A DNA stretch of 58,882 nt from Taishania sp045629585. Lineage in GTDB: Bacteria; Bacteroidota; Bacteroidia; Flavobacteriales_D; Crocinitomicaceae. Under the pieces are notes generated by a model that searched no databases, was not told where the DNA came from, and saw only the letters and a list, made by a program, of their open reading frames with translations. Each line of letters starts with the position of its first letter. The stretch's first letter is position 1. The stretch is taken from positions 1 through 58,882 of the forward strand of contig JAZQRM010000063.1 of assembly GCA_045629585.1 (NCBI GenBank). The letters run 5' to 3'. The translations under genes and the position numbers were made by a program. Of this stretch, positions 24,272 through 33,575 are shown piece after piece.

Positions 24272-27200
24272 ATGAAGGTATTTTTACCACCTTTACTACT
24301 CTTAGTATCTTTGATATTAGGGGTTAAGGCTTACGCGCAGACCAAAGTGTACGCCACCAATCTAGTTTCGAGTAGTCATACCACAAACGTTGGAAATAAC
24401 GTGGATGGAAATGAAAACACTCGATCTATTATTACATCCAACGCAGGAATATTACTTGGAATTGGAAGCTACGACGGACATGTTGAAGTCGAATTTCCTA
24501 CAATGGTACCAGCCAATCAGACATTTTATGTCAGAATTAACACGGAAGATAATATTCTAGATGCTTTATTAGGAGGCACACTAGGAGATATTCTTTCAGG
24601 AGTCGTTGGCGGATTAGTTGCTGGATCTCAAAACTTTACAGTTTCAGTTAAAAACAATACAACTGAAGTAATGTCATTGTATTCTGGTTTCTTAGCCAAC
24701 TTTTCTGGGGATTCAGGTAAACTAGTTAGTGATGTTGATGGCCGTTATTATTTAGCTATTACTCCTAGCCAACCCTACAATAGAGTTCGAATAACAAATA
24801 ATCTTAACGCGCTTTTAGGCCTAGGTAATGAGCGTACTTTAGAATTATGGGATGTCTATTATGTTTCCCAACCTGATTTATGTAATGATCCAAAATTCAC
24901 TTCTTATGATGTAACAGGTTTAAACTTAGACCTTCTACAATTAAGTAATGTTACAGCAAACAATGAACGCGCAATAGATGGAGACATGAACACCTCATCC
25001 ACATTGAGTTTTGGTGTTTTAGCTATCGGAACAACTGTCATACAACGTGCACATTTTGAATCGCCTTCTATACCTGGTGAAGAATTTGGAATTCGATTTG
25101 GAACCACAAATAATCTACTCTCTTTAAATCTATTTTCTAATATTAGAATCAAGGGATTAAAGGGGACACAAATTATTTACGACCAAAGCTTACAAGATGT
25201 AATTACTCCAGGAGATCGTGATTCCCTAAATAATTATGGTAAGACAACCTTCTATTTTACTCCAAACGCAAGTGTCGATAAAATTACCTTTGAATATACT
25301 TCAATCGTAGGCTTAAATGTAGCCCAACAAATTGACCTTTATGAATTTATTAAAAGACCTAGTTCTCCAGTTTTAAATACAGGAGGAAGTATAACTACAA
25401 TTTGTGAAGGCACACCAATTACGGCATTAGCAACTACTACAATTCCTAACGCTACAATTTATTACTATTCTGATTTAACATCGACGACTCCAATTGCTCA
25501 AGCACCATCTGGTCAAGCAATAACATTTGGAGCTTTCTTTAATTCAACATCGATATATGCGGCTAGTGGATTCCCTGGGTGTCCATTCCAATCAATTAGA
25601 GTTGAAATACCCATAATTGTAAAACCTGGACCATTAGCATCAGACCTGTCAATACCCAACTTATTACCGATCTATTGTGCCGAAGATACGATAACTCTTC
25701 AACCAATTTCAGCATCTGGTGGAACTACACGTTGGCATTTGACCAATTCATTTAATCAAATAATCAACACCGACACGACTGTAAATGGAATTCATTATTT
25801 CATATCAAACAATGGCACTGATTTAAATATTTATGGCGCATCACAGGCTAATAATCCCTTAACCGTATATTTATCTGTAAGAGATCAAAATAGCACTTGT
25901 TGGAGTGCCCCAGGTAGTCTTTCGAATATAGTGATAAATCTACAGGACGAACCAGCACCTGAGTTGAATGCCTTGTTTCCGGCAACTTGTCTAATTGAAG
26001 CTACAACATTAGCTGATATTTCAACGACACCATCCACAGTTATTTGGTATGGATCGGCAAACTCTCATATAGAATTAGATCCAACAACTGTTTTACAACC
26101 TAACCAAACCTACTATGCCGCAACACAAGGTACTGTATGTGTTAGTTCTGAACGTTTAGCTTTTGCCCCTACAATTTTAGATCAACAAGCACCAACTACC
26201 TTAAGTAACGATCAATTTTTCTGTACAGAAGATTTAGCAACATTGAGTGATTTACAAATTGATGGCTCAAATATTCAATGGTATGACCAAAACAATATTT
26301 TACTAGATCCTTCCACATTAGTTGTAAATGCGACAACTTACTATGCCTCGTCGACAGGTGCCAATTGTGAATCTTCTGCACGTTTAGAAATCACAACGAC
26401 AATCTCCGATTTACCTACGCCAACAACAACAGCAAATACACAATACTTTTGCCCTCAAAACAATCCAACTGTTGCCGATATAAATGTAAGCTCTGCAAAT
26501 GTTGTTTGGTTTATAAATCCAACAGGAGGCGTTCAGCTACCTGCTGAGACACCTTTAAATAATGGTACGACCTATTATGGAGCAATTGTAAGTGCTACTT
26601 GTGCTTCATCTATCCGTTTACCAATAGAAGTTTATATAGAATCTGTTTCAACAGCAAACGTTTCTGATGTAGTGCAAATATTTTGTGCACCATTCGAAAA
26701 TGAATCGATATTAACCTTAAGTGATTTATCGATTAACTCAACAAATGTAAATTGGTATTCATCACCGAACAGTGTGAATCCGTTACCTCCAAATACTGCA
26801 CTAACAAACAATACTACATATTATGCTGCTAATCAAGGATTGAATTGTGAGAGTACGGAAAGAACCTTAGTGCATGCAATGATCAATTCACCATCTACAC
26901 CGACAACAGTACTAACCGATCAACAATTTTGTTCATCAACAATTCCTGTTATCAATAATATAATTGTTTCTCAAAGTCAAGTTGTATGGTACGATTCTCC
27001 CAGAGGAAATCAGTTAAGTGGAGTTACGCCTATGGTCAATGGGGCAAGTTATTATGGGTATCTGGAAAACCAAGGTTGCTTAAGTCCTACACCTTTAATC
27101 GTCAATATTACCTATGACATCGTAAACCCTCCTTCATTTTCAACAGGAACACAATTTTTTTGTCCTCAACCTACTTATTTAGGGCCTCTAACTGTTGCTC

Positions 27201-30200
27201 AATTAAATACGGAAGGAATGGACATTGAATGGTTTGTGGATAATACAACTTCTACACCATTGTCAGCAACTGAGCCATTGATATCAGGTAACACCTATTA
27301 TGCTGCACAAATAGGTACAAGTTGTTTGAGTACAATAAGAACACCTATATATGTAGTAATAGAATCCATAGCAACACCTACCGCTCCATTATCTACTCAA
27401 TTTTTTTGTGGAACAACTACTCCAACCTTAGCCGACATCTCCATTTCACCTGTAACGGTTCATTGGTATGATGCTGAATTTGGAGGAAATCTGTTAAGCA
27501 TAAATGATGAATTAGTAAATGATACCTATTACTATGCTGCAGGATCAAATGGAAATTGTGAATCGGGAAATAGAGAAGCCGTTTTAGTATCTTTTGAAAT
27601 TGTTACGCCTATCCAAACTTCTGCTAGTATTCAGTTCTTTTGTCCTCCAACAGTTAATGAACCTGCATTAACCATCCGAGATATTGATATTGATACAACA
27701 GGATTTGTAAATCAAAATATTGAAGTTGTATGGTATGATGCTCCGCAAGGGGGGAATATCCTTTCTTCTACCACACCATTACAAAATAATACAACCTATT
27801 ATGTGGGTAAAAGCCAAGGACTGTGTAATTCAGAAAATAGAACATCGATATTAGTATTTATTGACGGTATTGGTAATCCACAAACCTTAAACATTCCACA
27901 AAACTTTTGTGATGTAATTGCACCAACGATTGCTAATTTACAGTTATTAAATCCACATATCAATTGGTACAGCACAGCTACATCAGAAACAATTTTAACA
28001 TCTTCAACGGCATTAGTACATGAACACACCTATTATGCCGAATTATTTAACGCTTCATGTACAAGTCCAAATAGACTTCCTGTTACGGTAGACGTTGAAG
28101 TTGTACAACCTACAACAATCAACAATTCTGTTCAAATTTTCTGTCCGCCAACGGCAAATCAACCTGTACTAACGTTAGCAGATATAGATACGGATAATCA
28201 GAATATCATTTGGTACTCAACTAGTGCTGGTGGTACAGTATTACCAAGTTCTACACCCTTATCTAATAACACAATGTATTTTGCTAGTTTAGCAGGAAAC
28301 CTTTGTAATAGCCCAGATAGAGCAACTGTTTTAGTACAAATTGCTAATCCCCAGACACCCACTGCACCTTTAGCAAATCAGCATTTTTGTTCGACTTCCG
28401 TGCCATTAGTTAGCCACCTTGCGGCTAATCAATCAAATGTAAATTGGTATTTAGAACCATCATATACAACTATAGCCTTGCCAACGGATGCACTAATTGA
28501 TGGACATACCTATTACGGAACGCTTAACGATTTAAATAATTGCCAATCAACAGTACCTTTAGAAGTAACGGCAACATTTGACATGATACAAGATCCATCC
28601 ACAATTTCAGGAGTTCAAGTATTATGTAACTCAAACACAAATACTTTAGCCGATATCGATGTACAAGGATTTAATTTAGAATGGCATAATGCACCACATG
28701 GTGGAGCTGTTTTACCTCTAAATACAGAGTTAAGAACTGCAACTACTTATTATGGGTTTAACACCTCAGGAAATTGTTTAAGTCAAAGTGCTGCTGCAAT
28801 ATATGTTTTGCTAGAGGATATTCCTATTCCAACAGGAAATGTAATTCAAAACTTCTGTAGTTCAACTACCCCATCCATTGCAGATTTAGAAACAAATGAA
28901 AATGGAACAATTTGGTTTTCACAGGAAACAGGAGGACTACCGCTAGATGAAAACATGCCATTATCAACTGGTGTTGTTTATTATGCTGAGTTACAAAGTC
29001 AGAATTGTTCAAGTGCGTCAAGATTGGCTGTTGCTGTAAACATTGAAAATGTTACTAGTCCGACAACAACAGAAAACACACAAATATTCTGTGGTCCAAA
29101 CCATACAATTGCAGATCTATCAATCACAGGGTCAAATATCGTTTGGTATTCAAGCGCAACTGGTAGTAGTCCTTTATTGAGCACCGATGCATTACATGCA
29201 AATACTTTATATTTTGCAGCAAACACCGGAGTGCACTGTGAAAGTGGAAATCGTTTACCAATATATGTAATATTAGAAAACCTAAATCCACCTACAACCT
29301 CATCCAACAACCAAAGTTTCTGTTCGAATAGTACTCCTACTATAGCTGAACTAAACATATCTCCAAGTAATGTAATTTGGAAGGATGCTGATAACAATAT
29401 ACTGTTCCATTCCACACTTTTAACTGATGGGGCTACTTATTATGCTTTTTCACAAGGGATCAATTGCCTTAGTGCGCAAGGAACATCAGTAACTGTAGAA
29501 GTCAACGATCCAAATAATGGATATATTAGTTTATCTAATACAACACCTTGTTTCGGTGACACCGTAGTATACCGTACTCAAAATGGATTAAACAATTATA
29601 CATGGACAATCAATGGTGGAACGATCTTAAACGGTGGTACAGCAACATCAGATTCAATCACAGTTGTATGGACAGATCTTACAGCTAATCTAAATTTATC
29701 TTATGAAGCAGGAGGAAACTGTATTGTTTCAATCCCATCAATAATTACCATTGATTACGCTAACTGCTCGGATCTTTCTATTACTAAAACATCAAATACC
29801 AATATCGCCTTTGTTGGTGATGTTGTCGTATTCACTGTTGTCGTTAATAATATTGGAAATGGATCGCAATCAAATGTACTCATAAGTGAAGTTATACGAG
29901 ATGGTTTCAACTATGTTTCACATACTACAACAAATGGAAATTATAATCCAACAACAGGTGAATGGGATATCCCTACGATGGGAGCAAATTCTAATGCCAT
30001 TTTAACCATTCATGCAGAAGTTGTTGATGGTGGTGATCATAGAAATCTGGCATACATTATCCGTTCAGACATAAAAGATCCTAATACGCAAAACGACTCT
30101 GTTATGATTAATATTCAAGTTGAATGCTTAGTCGTTTACAATGAAATAAGCCCTAATGGCGATGGGAAAAATGACTACTTCTACATCGACTGCTTGACTG

Positions 30201-30415
30201 AATATCCAAATAACGACTTATCGATATTCAATAGATATGGAAACCTTGTCTACCAAACCTCAGATTACAAAAATGATTGGAATGGTTACTCTAATGTCGG
30301 AGGAGTTATAGGTAAAAAAGACCTACTACCATCTGGAACTTATTTTTACAAGTTAAATGTAAATAATAAGGAAGTTGATTTAGAAAAAACGGGATGGATT
30401 TATATTATCCGCTAA
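24272..30415 (+). CDS. Giant T9SS type B substrate with 15 Ig-like repeats
   Basis: A 2047-residue surface or secreted protein. After a signal peptide (about 1-23, ending AYAQ) come two related beta-rich N-terminal domains (about 25-190 and 205-370), each with a discoidin-like NxDGNxxT motif (VDGNENTRS; IDGDMNTSS). Residues 561-1746 hold 15 tandem Ig-like units of about 79 residues of the CHU_C-associated type, with the pattern FC...PTxADI...VxWY...L...TxYYA...C.S..R. A DUF11-type domain (about 1833-1940) and the gliding-motility-associated C-terminal (type B) domain (about 1953-2047, ISPNGDGKNDYFYIDCL and later TYFYKLNVNN) follow. The downstream PorP/SprF and PorE-like genes, each 11 bp away, form its likely anchor. 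It is probably an adhesin; no enzyme motif was seen. Confidence 0.93.
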   Translation: MKVFLPPLLLLVSLILGVKAYAQTKVYATNLVSSSHTTNVGNNVDGNENTRSIITSNAGILLGIGSYDGHVEVEFPTMVPANQTFYVRINTEDNILDALLGGTLGDILSGVVGGLVAGSQNFTVSVKNNTTEVMSLYSGFLANFSGDSGKLVSDVDGRYYLAITPSQPYNRVRITNNLNALLGLGNERTLELWDVYYVSQPDLCNDPKFTSYDVTGLNLDLLQLSNVTANNERAIDGDMNTSSTLSFGVLAIGTTVIQRAHFESPSIPGEEFGIRFGTTNNLLSLNLFSNIRIKGLKGTQIIYDQSLQDVITPGDRDSLNNYGKTTFYFTPNASVDKITFEYTSIVGLNVAQQIDLYEFIKRPSSPVLNTGGSITTICEGTPITALATTTIPNATIYYYSDLTSTTPIAQAPSGQAITFGAFFNSTSIYAASGFPGCPFQSIRVEIPIIVKPGPLASDLSIPNLLPIYCAEDTITLQPISASGGTTRWHLTNSFNQIINTDTTVNGIHYFISNNGTDLNIYGASQANNPLTVYLSVRDQNSTCWSAPGSLSNIVINLQDEPAPELNALFPATCLIEATTLADISTTPSTVIWYGSANSHIELDPTTVLQPNQTYYAATQGTVCVSSERLAFAPTILDQQAPTTLSNDQFFCTEDLATLSDLQIDGSNIQWYDQNNILLDPSTLVVNATTYYASSTGANCESSARLEITTTISDLPTPTTTANTQYFCPQNNPTVADINVSSANVVWFINPTGGVQLPAETPLNNGTTYYGAIVSATCASSIRLPIEVYIESVSTANVSDVVQIFCAPFENESILTLSDLSINSTNVNWYSSPNSVNPLPPNTALTNNTTYYAANQGLNCESTERTLVHAMINSPSTPTTVLTDQQFCSSTIPVINNIIVSQSQVVWYDSPRGNQLSGVTPMVNGASYYGYLENQGCLSPTPLIVNITYDIVNPPSFSTGTQFFCPQPTYLGPLTVAQLNTEGMDIEWFVDNTTSTPLSATEPLISGNTYYAAQIGTSCLSTIRTPIYVVIESIATPTAPLSTQFFCGTTTPTLADISISPVTVHWYDAEFGGNLLSINDELVNDTYYYAAGSNGNCESGNREAVLVSFEIVTPIQTSASIQFFCPPTVNEPALTIRDIDIDTTGFVNQNIEVVWYDAPQGGNILSSTTPLQNNTTYYVGKSQGLCNSENRTSILVFIDGIGNPQTLNIPQNFCDVIAPTIANLQLLNPHINWYSTATSETILTSSTALVHEHTYYAELFNASCTSPNRLPVTVDVEVVQPTTINNSVQIFCPPTANQPVLTLADIDTDNQNIIWYSTSAGGTVLPSSTPLSNNTMYFASLAGNLCNSPDRATVLVQIANPQTPTAPLANQHFCSTSVPLVSHLAANQSNVNWYLEPSYTTIALPTDALIDGHTYYGTLNDLNNCQSTVPLEVTATFDMIQDPSTISGVQVLCNSNTNTLADIDVQGFNLEWHNAPHGGAVLPLNTELRTATTYYGFNTSGNCLSQSAAAIYVLLEDIPIPTGNVIQNFCSSTTPSIADLETNENGTIWFSQETGGLPLDENMPLSTGVVYYAELQSQNCSSASRLAVAVNIENVTSPTTTENTQIFCGPNHTIADLSITGSNIVWYSSATGSSPLLSTDALHANTLYFAANTGVHCESGNRLPIYVILENLNPPTTSSNNQSFCSNSTPTIAELNISPSNVIWKDADNNILFHSTLLTDGATYYAFSQGINCLSAQGTSVTVEVNDPNNGYISLSNTTPCFGDTVVYRTQNGLNNYTWTINGGTILNGGTATSDSITVVWTDLTANLNLSYEAGGNCIVSIPSIITIDYANCSDLSITKTSNTNIAFVGDVVVFTVVVNNIGNGSQSNVLISEVIRDGFNYVSHTTTNGNYNPTTGEWDIPTMGANSNAILTIHAEVVDGGDHRNLAYIIRSDIKDPNTQNDSVMINIQVECLVVYNEISPNGDGKNDYFYIDCLTEYPNNDLSIFNRYGNLVYQTSDYKNDWNGYSNVGGVIGKKDLLPSGTYFYKLNVNNKEVDLEKTGWIYIIR
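25952..29508 (+). repeat. Array of 15 Ig-like coding repeats
   Basis: Fifteen units of roughly 230-260 bp inside the giant gene. Each codes a ...QxFC... start, a VxWYxxxxGG core and a TTYYAAxxxxxCxS end. From unit 4 to unit 10, longer units (with an extra PP..NxPxLT stretch) alternate with shorter ones, so the array has a two-unit higher-order period. The nucleotide sequence has diverged, so the amplification is old. Confidence 0.85.
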
Positions 30416-30426
30416 TTTGAATATAT

Positions 30427-31341
30427 ATGAATTTAAGAACAAAACTCAGCATACTATTTTCTGTCCCATTTGTATTTCTATCATTTGGTCAGCAACAGGT
30501 ACATTATTCACAATATATGTACAATACAATGATGGTTAACCCTGCTTACGTTGGAACAAGTAACCGTTTAGAAGCTCAAATAATTCACCGTTCACAATGG
30601 GTAAAATTGGATGGTGCCCCGATGACTCAAAACTTCGGGGTCCAGGGGCGTGTTACTAAAAATTTAGGCCTCGGTCTAAATGTTATCAATGATATTATCG
30701 GCCCTTCAAAAACCTTCAATGCTACCGCCCAAATCGCAGCTAATATCAAACTAAGTAATAAAATTCGACTTTCAGCAGGGATAAATGCTGGAATTGAATC
30801 CTTGTCCGTAGATTGGAGTAAAGGCCGTATGCAAGATAGCGACGATCCTGCGATGATGACAAACATTGTCAATCGAATAAAACCAGTAGTTGGTGCAGGA
30901 CTATATCTATATAGTGACAATTGGTATTTCGGAGCTTCAATCCCCAACTTTATAGAATATGACAGATATTCCGTATTAGAGGAACAAATGATTAATGGAA
31001 GATCTCATTTTAATTTCATTGGTGGGTATGTATTCCATTTCGAACATTTTAAACTAAAACCAACTGCCATGATCAAAATGGTTCAAGGTGCACCTATTAA
31101 TTTTGATATATCACTGAATGCTCTGTTATATGATAAATTTACACTAGGAGCTGGTTTCCGTCATCGTGACGCCGTGAGTGCACATGCAGCTTATACAATT
31201 AATAAATCATTTATGATTGGCTACTCGTATGACTTTGGTATTTCAAAGTTACGTACCTACCACCAAGGATCACATGATATTATTTTAAAGTATATGTTAT
31301 TGAATAAGGACAACGCTGGTCGTTCGGTTCGCTTCTTCTAA
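30427..31341 (+). CDS. PorP/SprF family T9SS outer-membrane protein
   Basis: A 304-residue outer-membrane protein of the family to which PorP and SprF belong; SprF is needed for surface display of the adhesin SprB, and PorP-like proteins in such pairs are thought to hold type B cargo. The signal peptide ends near LSFGQ. The family start QVHYSQYMYNTMMVNPAYVG is clear (about 22-41), followed by HRSQWVKLDGAPMTQNFGVQ and alternating beta strands typical of a 14-strand barrel to the end (AGFRHRDAVSAHAAYTINKS). It lies 11 bp after the giant substrate gene and 11 bp before the PorE-like gene, which argues that the three form one unit. Confidence 0.95.
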   Translation: MNLRTKLSILFSVPFVFLSFGQQQVHYSQYMYNTMMVNPAYVGTSNRLEAQIIHRSQWVKLDGAPMTQNFGVQGRVTKNLGLGLNVINDIIGPSKTFNATAQIAANIKLSNKIRLSAGINAGIESLSVDWSKGRMQDSDDPAMMTNIVNRIKPVVGAGLYLYSDNWYFGASIPNFIEYDRYSVLEEQMINGRSHFNFIGGYVFHFEHFKLKPTAMIKMVQGAPINFDISLNALLYDKFTLGAGFRHRDAVSAHAAYTINKSFMIGYSYDFGISKLRTYHQGSHDIILKYMLLNKDNAGRSVRFF

Positions 31342-31352
31342 ATCAACAAATT

Positions 31353-33269
31353 ATGAAACAATTATTCTATATATTTTTTGTTCTATTGAGTTATAATATT
31401 TTAGCTCAAAGTGCACTTATCCAAGGAACAAATCACTACAATTTATTGAATTACCCAGAAGCAATTCAACAATTGGAAAATCATGTATCTAAAAAGGGAA
31501 CTGATAATACAGCGGCAATTTTAATGCTTGCAGATAGTTATTATAACACAATGGATTACTCAAAAGCACGTTATAATTACAACATTGTATTTAAAAGTAA
31601 CTCCAGTTTATTATCTGAAACCGATCTTATTAAATTCATAAATTCACTTAGAATAATAGGAGACGAAAAACAAGCAGATCTAATTTATGTGGAGTATTAC
31701 GGCCCAACTAGTGAACGTGTTAAGATTTACAATTATCAAAAAATGAACTTAGATTCATTATTTTTTAGTGTGGAAAACATAAAATCACTTGGGATCAATA
31801 CTCCTTCAGGCGATTTATGTGCGATTAAAAGCAAGGATGGTAAGACCTATTTTACTTCTAACAGAAGTAATAATAAGGAAATATACCCAGGAAATGGTCG
31901 CCCTTACATGAGCCTTTATGAAAGTACGTGGAATGAAAATTCTAATGAATTAAGTAATGTTAAAGAAATAAAAACCGGCACGGATACTAAATTCAATGAT
32001 GCAACTTTGGCATTTGGAGAAGATAACATCATATATATCAGTAGAAATTTTATTAATAAAAAAGGAAAACTAGAGGCTGGTAGAGGTGAAATTTCAAATC
32101 TTCAAATCTTACGTGGCCATTTGGATAATGGTGTGATTAAAGAATTAAAACCACTAGAATTTAATTCAAAAAAATTTAATTGCTCCCACCCCTATGTTTT
32201 TAACAATGGTAAATCTATGGTATTTTCCAGTGATATGCCTGGCGGGTTTGGCGGTCCTGATTTATACTATGTAGAAATATTTAAAGATGGGAGTACTTCC
32301 TCTCCACTAAATCTAGGTCCACGTATTAACACTGCCGGAAGAGAGGTTTTTCCCACTGTGTCAAATGACACATTGTATTACTCTTCAGATGGATTCTTTG
32401 GATTTGGAGGTCTAGACATCTACTTTTCAAATATTAGTGCAATAAAAAGTCCATCACTACCACTTAATATGGGGGAACCAATCAATAGTTCTAAAGACGA
32501 TTTCCACTTTATCTGGACAGTAAATGATGAAAAGGCATTATTTTCATCGAATCGATTAGGTGGTAAAGGAGATGATGATATCTATAGTGTAAACATTGTT
32601 ACAAAAAATAAAACAATTGATTACAATGGATTTACTACTTCTACACCAGAAGGTGTTAAATTAGAAGGTGTTAAAATTATTGTCCGTAATGAATTCAATG
32701 AAATAATAGCGGAAACAAAATCAGCTTCTGATGGATCTTATAATCTGCAATTGCCTAACTCATCGAATTTGTCAATCACATTTTCAAAACCTGATTACTC
32801 AACAGAGAAAATAAATATAACAACACCAAAGTCAGCAAATGAAGTGGAATTGGACGCCATGCTAACCAGCTACAAATCGATAACTACAAAATCTGAAATT
32901 GCGGGACTTGATCAAATAAAAATTGATCCTATCTATTTTGAATACGACGAAGCTGCCATAACAGAACAAGCAGAGGTAGAACTTAACAAAATTGTATTTG
33001 CAATGGAAAAATTCCCTCTAATAATTATAAAAATCGAATCACATACGGATGCGAGAGGAAAAGATGATTATAATCTTGCATTATCTGATAGAAGAGCAAA
33101 ATCTACACGAGATTATATAATTGCTAAGGGAATAGACCCCGATCGGATTGTAAGCGCCATAGGCTACGGCGAAACAAGGCTATTGAACAAGTGCACAAAT
33201 GGCTCTAAATGTTCAGAAAACGAACATGGAGTCAACCGTAGATCAAATTTTATTGTAATTTCAAAATAA
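31353..33269 (+). CDS. PorE-like OmpA-family protein (TPR, PD40 propeller, CRD, OmpA)
   Basis: A 638-residue outer-membrane-associated protein with the domain order of T9SS PorE. Signal peptide about 1-20; TPR-like helices (about 25-130, YSKARYNYNIVFKSN); beta-propeller with PD40-type blades (about 145-430, e.g. SMVFSSDMPGGFGGPDLYYV, TLYYSSDGFFGFGGLDIYFS); a carboxypeptidase-regulatory-like domain (about 440-510, ASDGSYNLQLP); and an OmpA domain (about 520-638) with IYFEYDEAAITEQAEVELNK, HTDARGKDDYN and LALSDRRAKSTRDYI, carrying the Asp and Arg used for diaminopimelate binding. It should tether the PorP/SprF protein and its cargo to peptidoglycan. A terminator follows. Confidence 0.92.
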   Translation: MKQLFYIFFVLLSYNILAQSALIQGTNHYNLLNYPEAIQQLENHVSKKGTDNTAAILMLADSYYNTMDYSKARYNYNIVFKSNSSLLSETDLIKFINSLRIIGDEKQADLIYVEYYGPTSERVKIYNYQKMNLDSLFFSVENIKSLGINTPSGDLCAIKSKDGKTYFTSNRSNNKEIYPGNGRPYMSLYESTWNENSNELSNVKEIKTGTDTKFNDATLAFGEDNIIYISRNFINKKGKLEAGRGEISNLQILRGHLDNGVIKELKPLEFNSKKFNCSHPYVFNNGKSMVFSSDMPGGFGGPDLYYVEIFKDGSTSSPLNLGPRINTAGREVFPTVSNDTLYYSSDGFFGFGGLDIYFSNISAIKSPSLPLNMGEPINSSKDDFHFIWTVNDEKALFSSNRLGGKGDDDIYSVNIVTKNKTIDYNGFTTSTPEGVKLEGVKIIVRNEFNEIIAETKSASDGSYNLQLPNSSNLSITFSKPDYSTEKINITTPKSANEVELDAMLTSYKSITTKSEIAGLDQIKIDPIYFEYDEAAITEQAEVELNKIVFAMEKFPLIIIKIESHTDARGKDDYNLALSDRRAKSTRDYIIAKGIDPDRIVSAIGYGETRLLNKCTNGSKCSENEHGVNRRSNFIVISK

Positions 33270-33276
33270 CAGTAAT

Positions 33277-33308
33277 AAAAAAAGGGAAACGATTGTTTCC
33301 CTTTTTTT
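33277..33308. terminator. Bidirectional terminator between the PorE-like gene and tRNA-Leu
   Basis: AAAAAAAGGGAAAC, the loop GATT, then GTTTCCCTTTTTTT: a 14-base perfect inverted repeat with A and T runs on both sides. It serves the plus-strand module and the minus-strand tRNA gene. Confidence 0.93.
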
Positions 33309-33311
33309 ATG

Positions 33312-33393
33312 TGCCCACGACTGGACTCGAACCAGCACACCTGTTGGAACCACCCCCTCAAGATGGCGTGTCTACCAATTCCACCACGTGGGC
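33312..33393 (-). tRNA. tRNA-Leu (anticodon GAG)
   Basis: A complete tRNA on the minus strand: acceptor GCCCACG pairs with CGTGGGC, the anticodon stem CCATC/GGTGG (one wobble) encloses the loop TTGAGGG with U33 and anticodon GAG, a long class II variable arm follows, and the T arm holds TTCGAGT. The discriminator is A, and CCA is not encoded. It reads CUU/CUC codons. A TATATTTG promoter box lies upstream. The D arm contains GGTAGACAC, usual for tRNA-Leu. Confidence 0.95.
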
Positions 33394-33409
33394 ATCTAAT
33401 TTATAAGTG

Positions 33410-33417
33410 CAAATATA
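33410..33417 (-). promoter_or_regulatory. Bacteroidota -7 box (TATATTTG) before tRNA-Leu
   Basis: An exact TAnnTTTG match on the minus strand, 16 bp before the mature tRNA 5' end. Confidence 0.6.
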
Positions 33418-33562
33418 CTATTTCTACTTAAAAAAGAAAGGTGGGATAAAGGAATCGTTAACTTTTTATAAAAACACCCTCATTTTTACTAAAAAACAAT
33501 AAATAATATCCTTATTAACTCAAAATTAAGTTTATTTATATACTACTTAAGGATTCAAGTTA

Positions 33563-33570
33563 TATATTTG
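33563..33570 (+). promoter_or_regulatory. Bacteroidota -7 box (TATATTTG) directly before the SpoU gene
   Basis: An exact TAnnTTTG match whose last base is only 5 bp before the ATG at 33576. If it is used, the transcript would start on or next to the start codon, giving a leaderless mRNA. Confidence 0.5.
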
Positions 33571-33575
33571 TAACT

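Noticed and set aside
24904..29415. Minus-strand frames inside the giant repeat gene (e.g. 24904-25152, 28999-29415)
   Set aside because: They are antisense shadows of the repeat-coding strand, with no promoter and no recognisable product.
25952..29508. The regular repeats as a CRISPR array
   Set aside because: The unit is about 237 bp, is translated, and the nucleotide sequence of the units is diverged; there is no short identical repeat and no cas gene.
33164..33361. 65-residue minus-strand frame across tRNA-Leu
   Set aside because: It reads through the tRNA and the terminator and into the OmpA gene; an artefact of the same kind.
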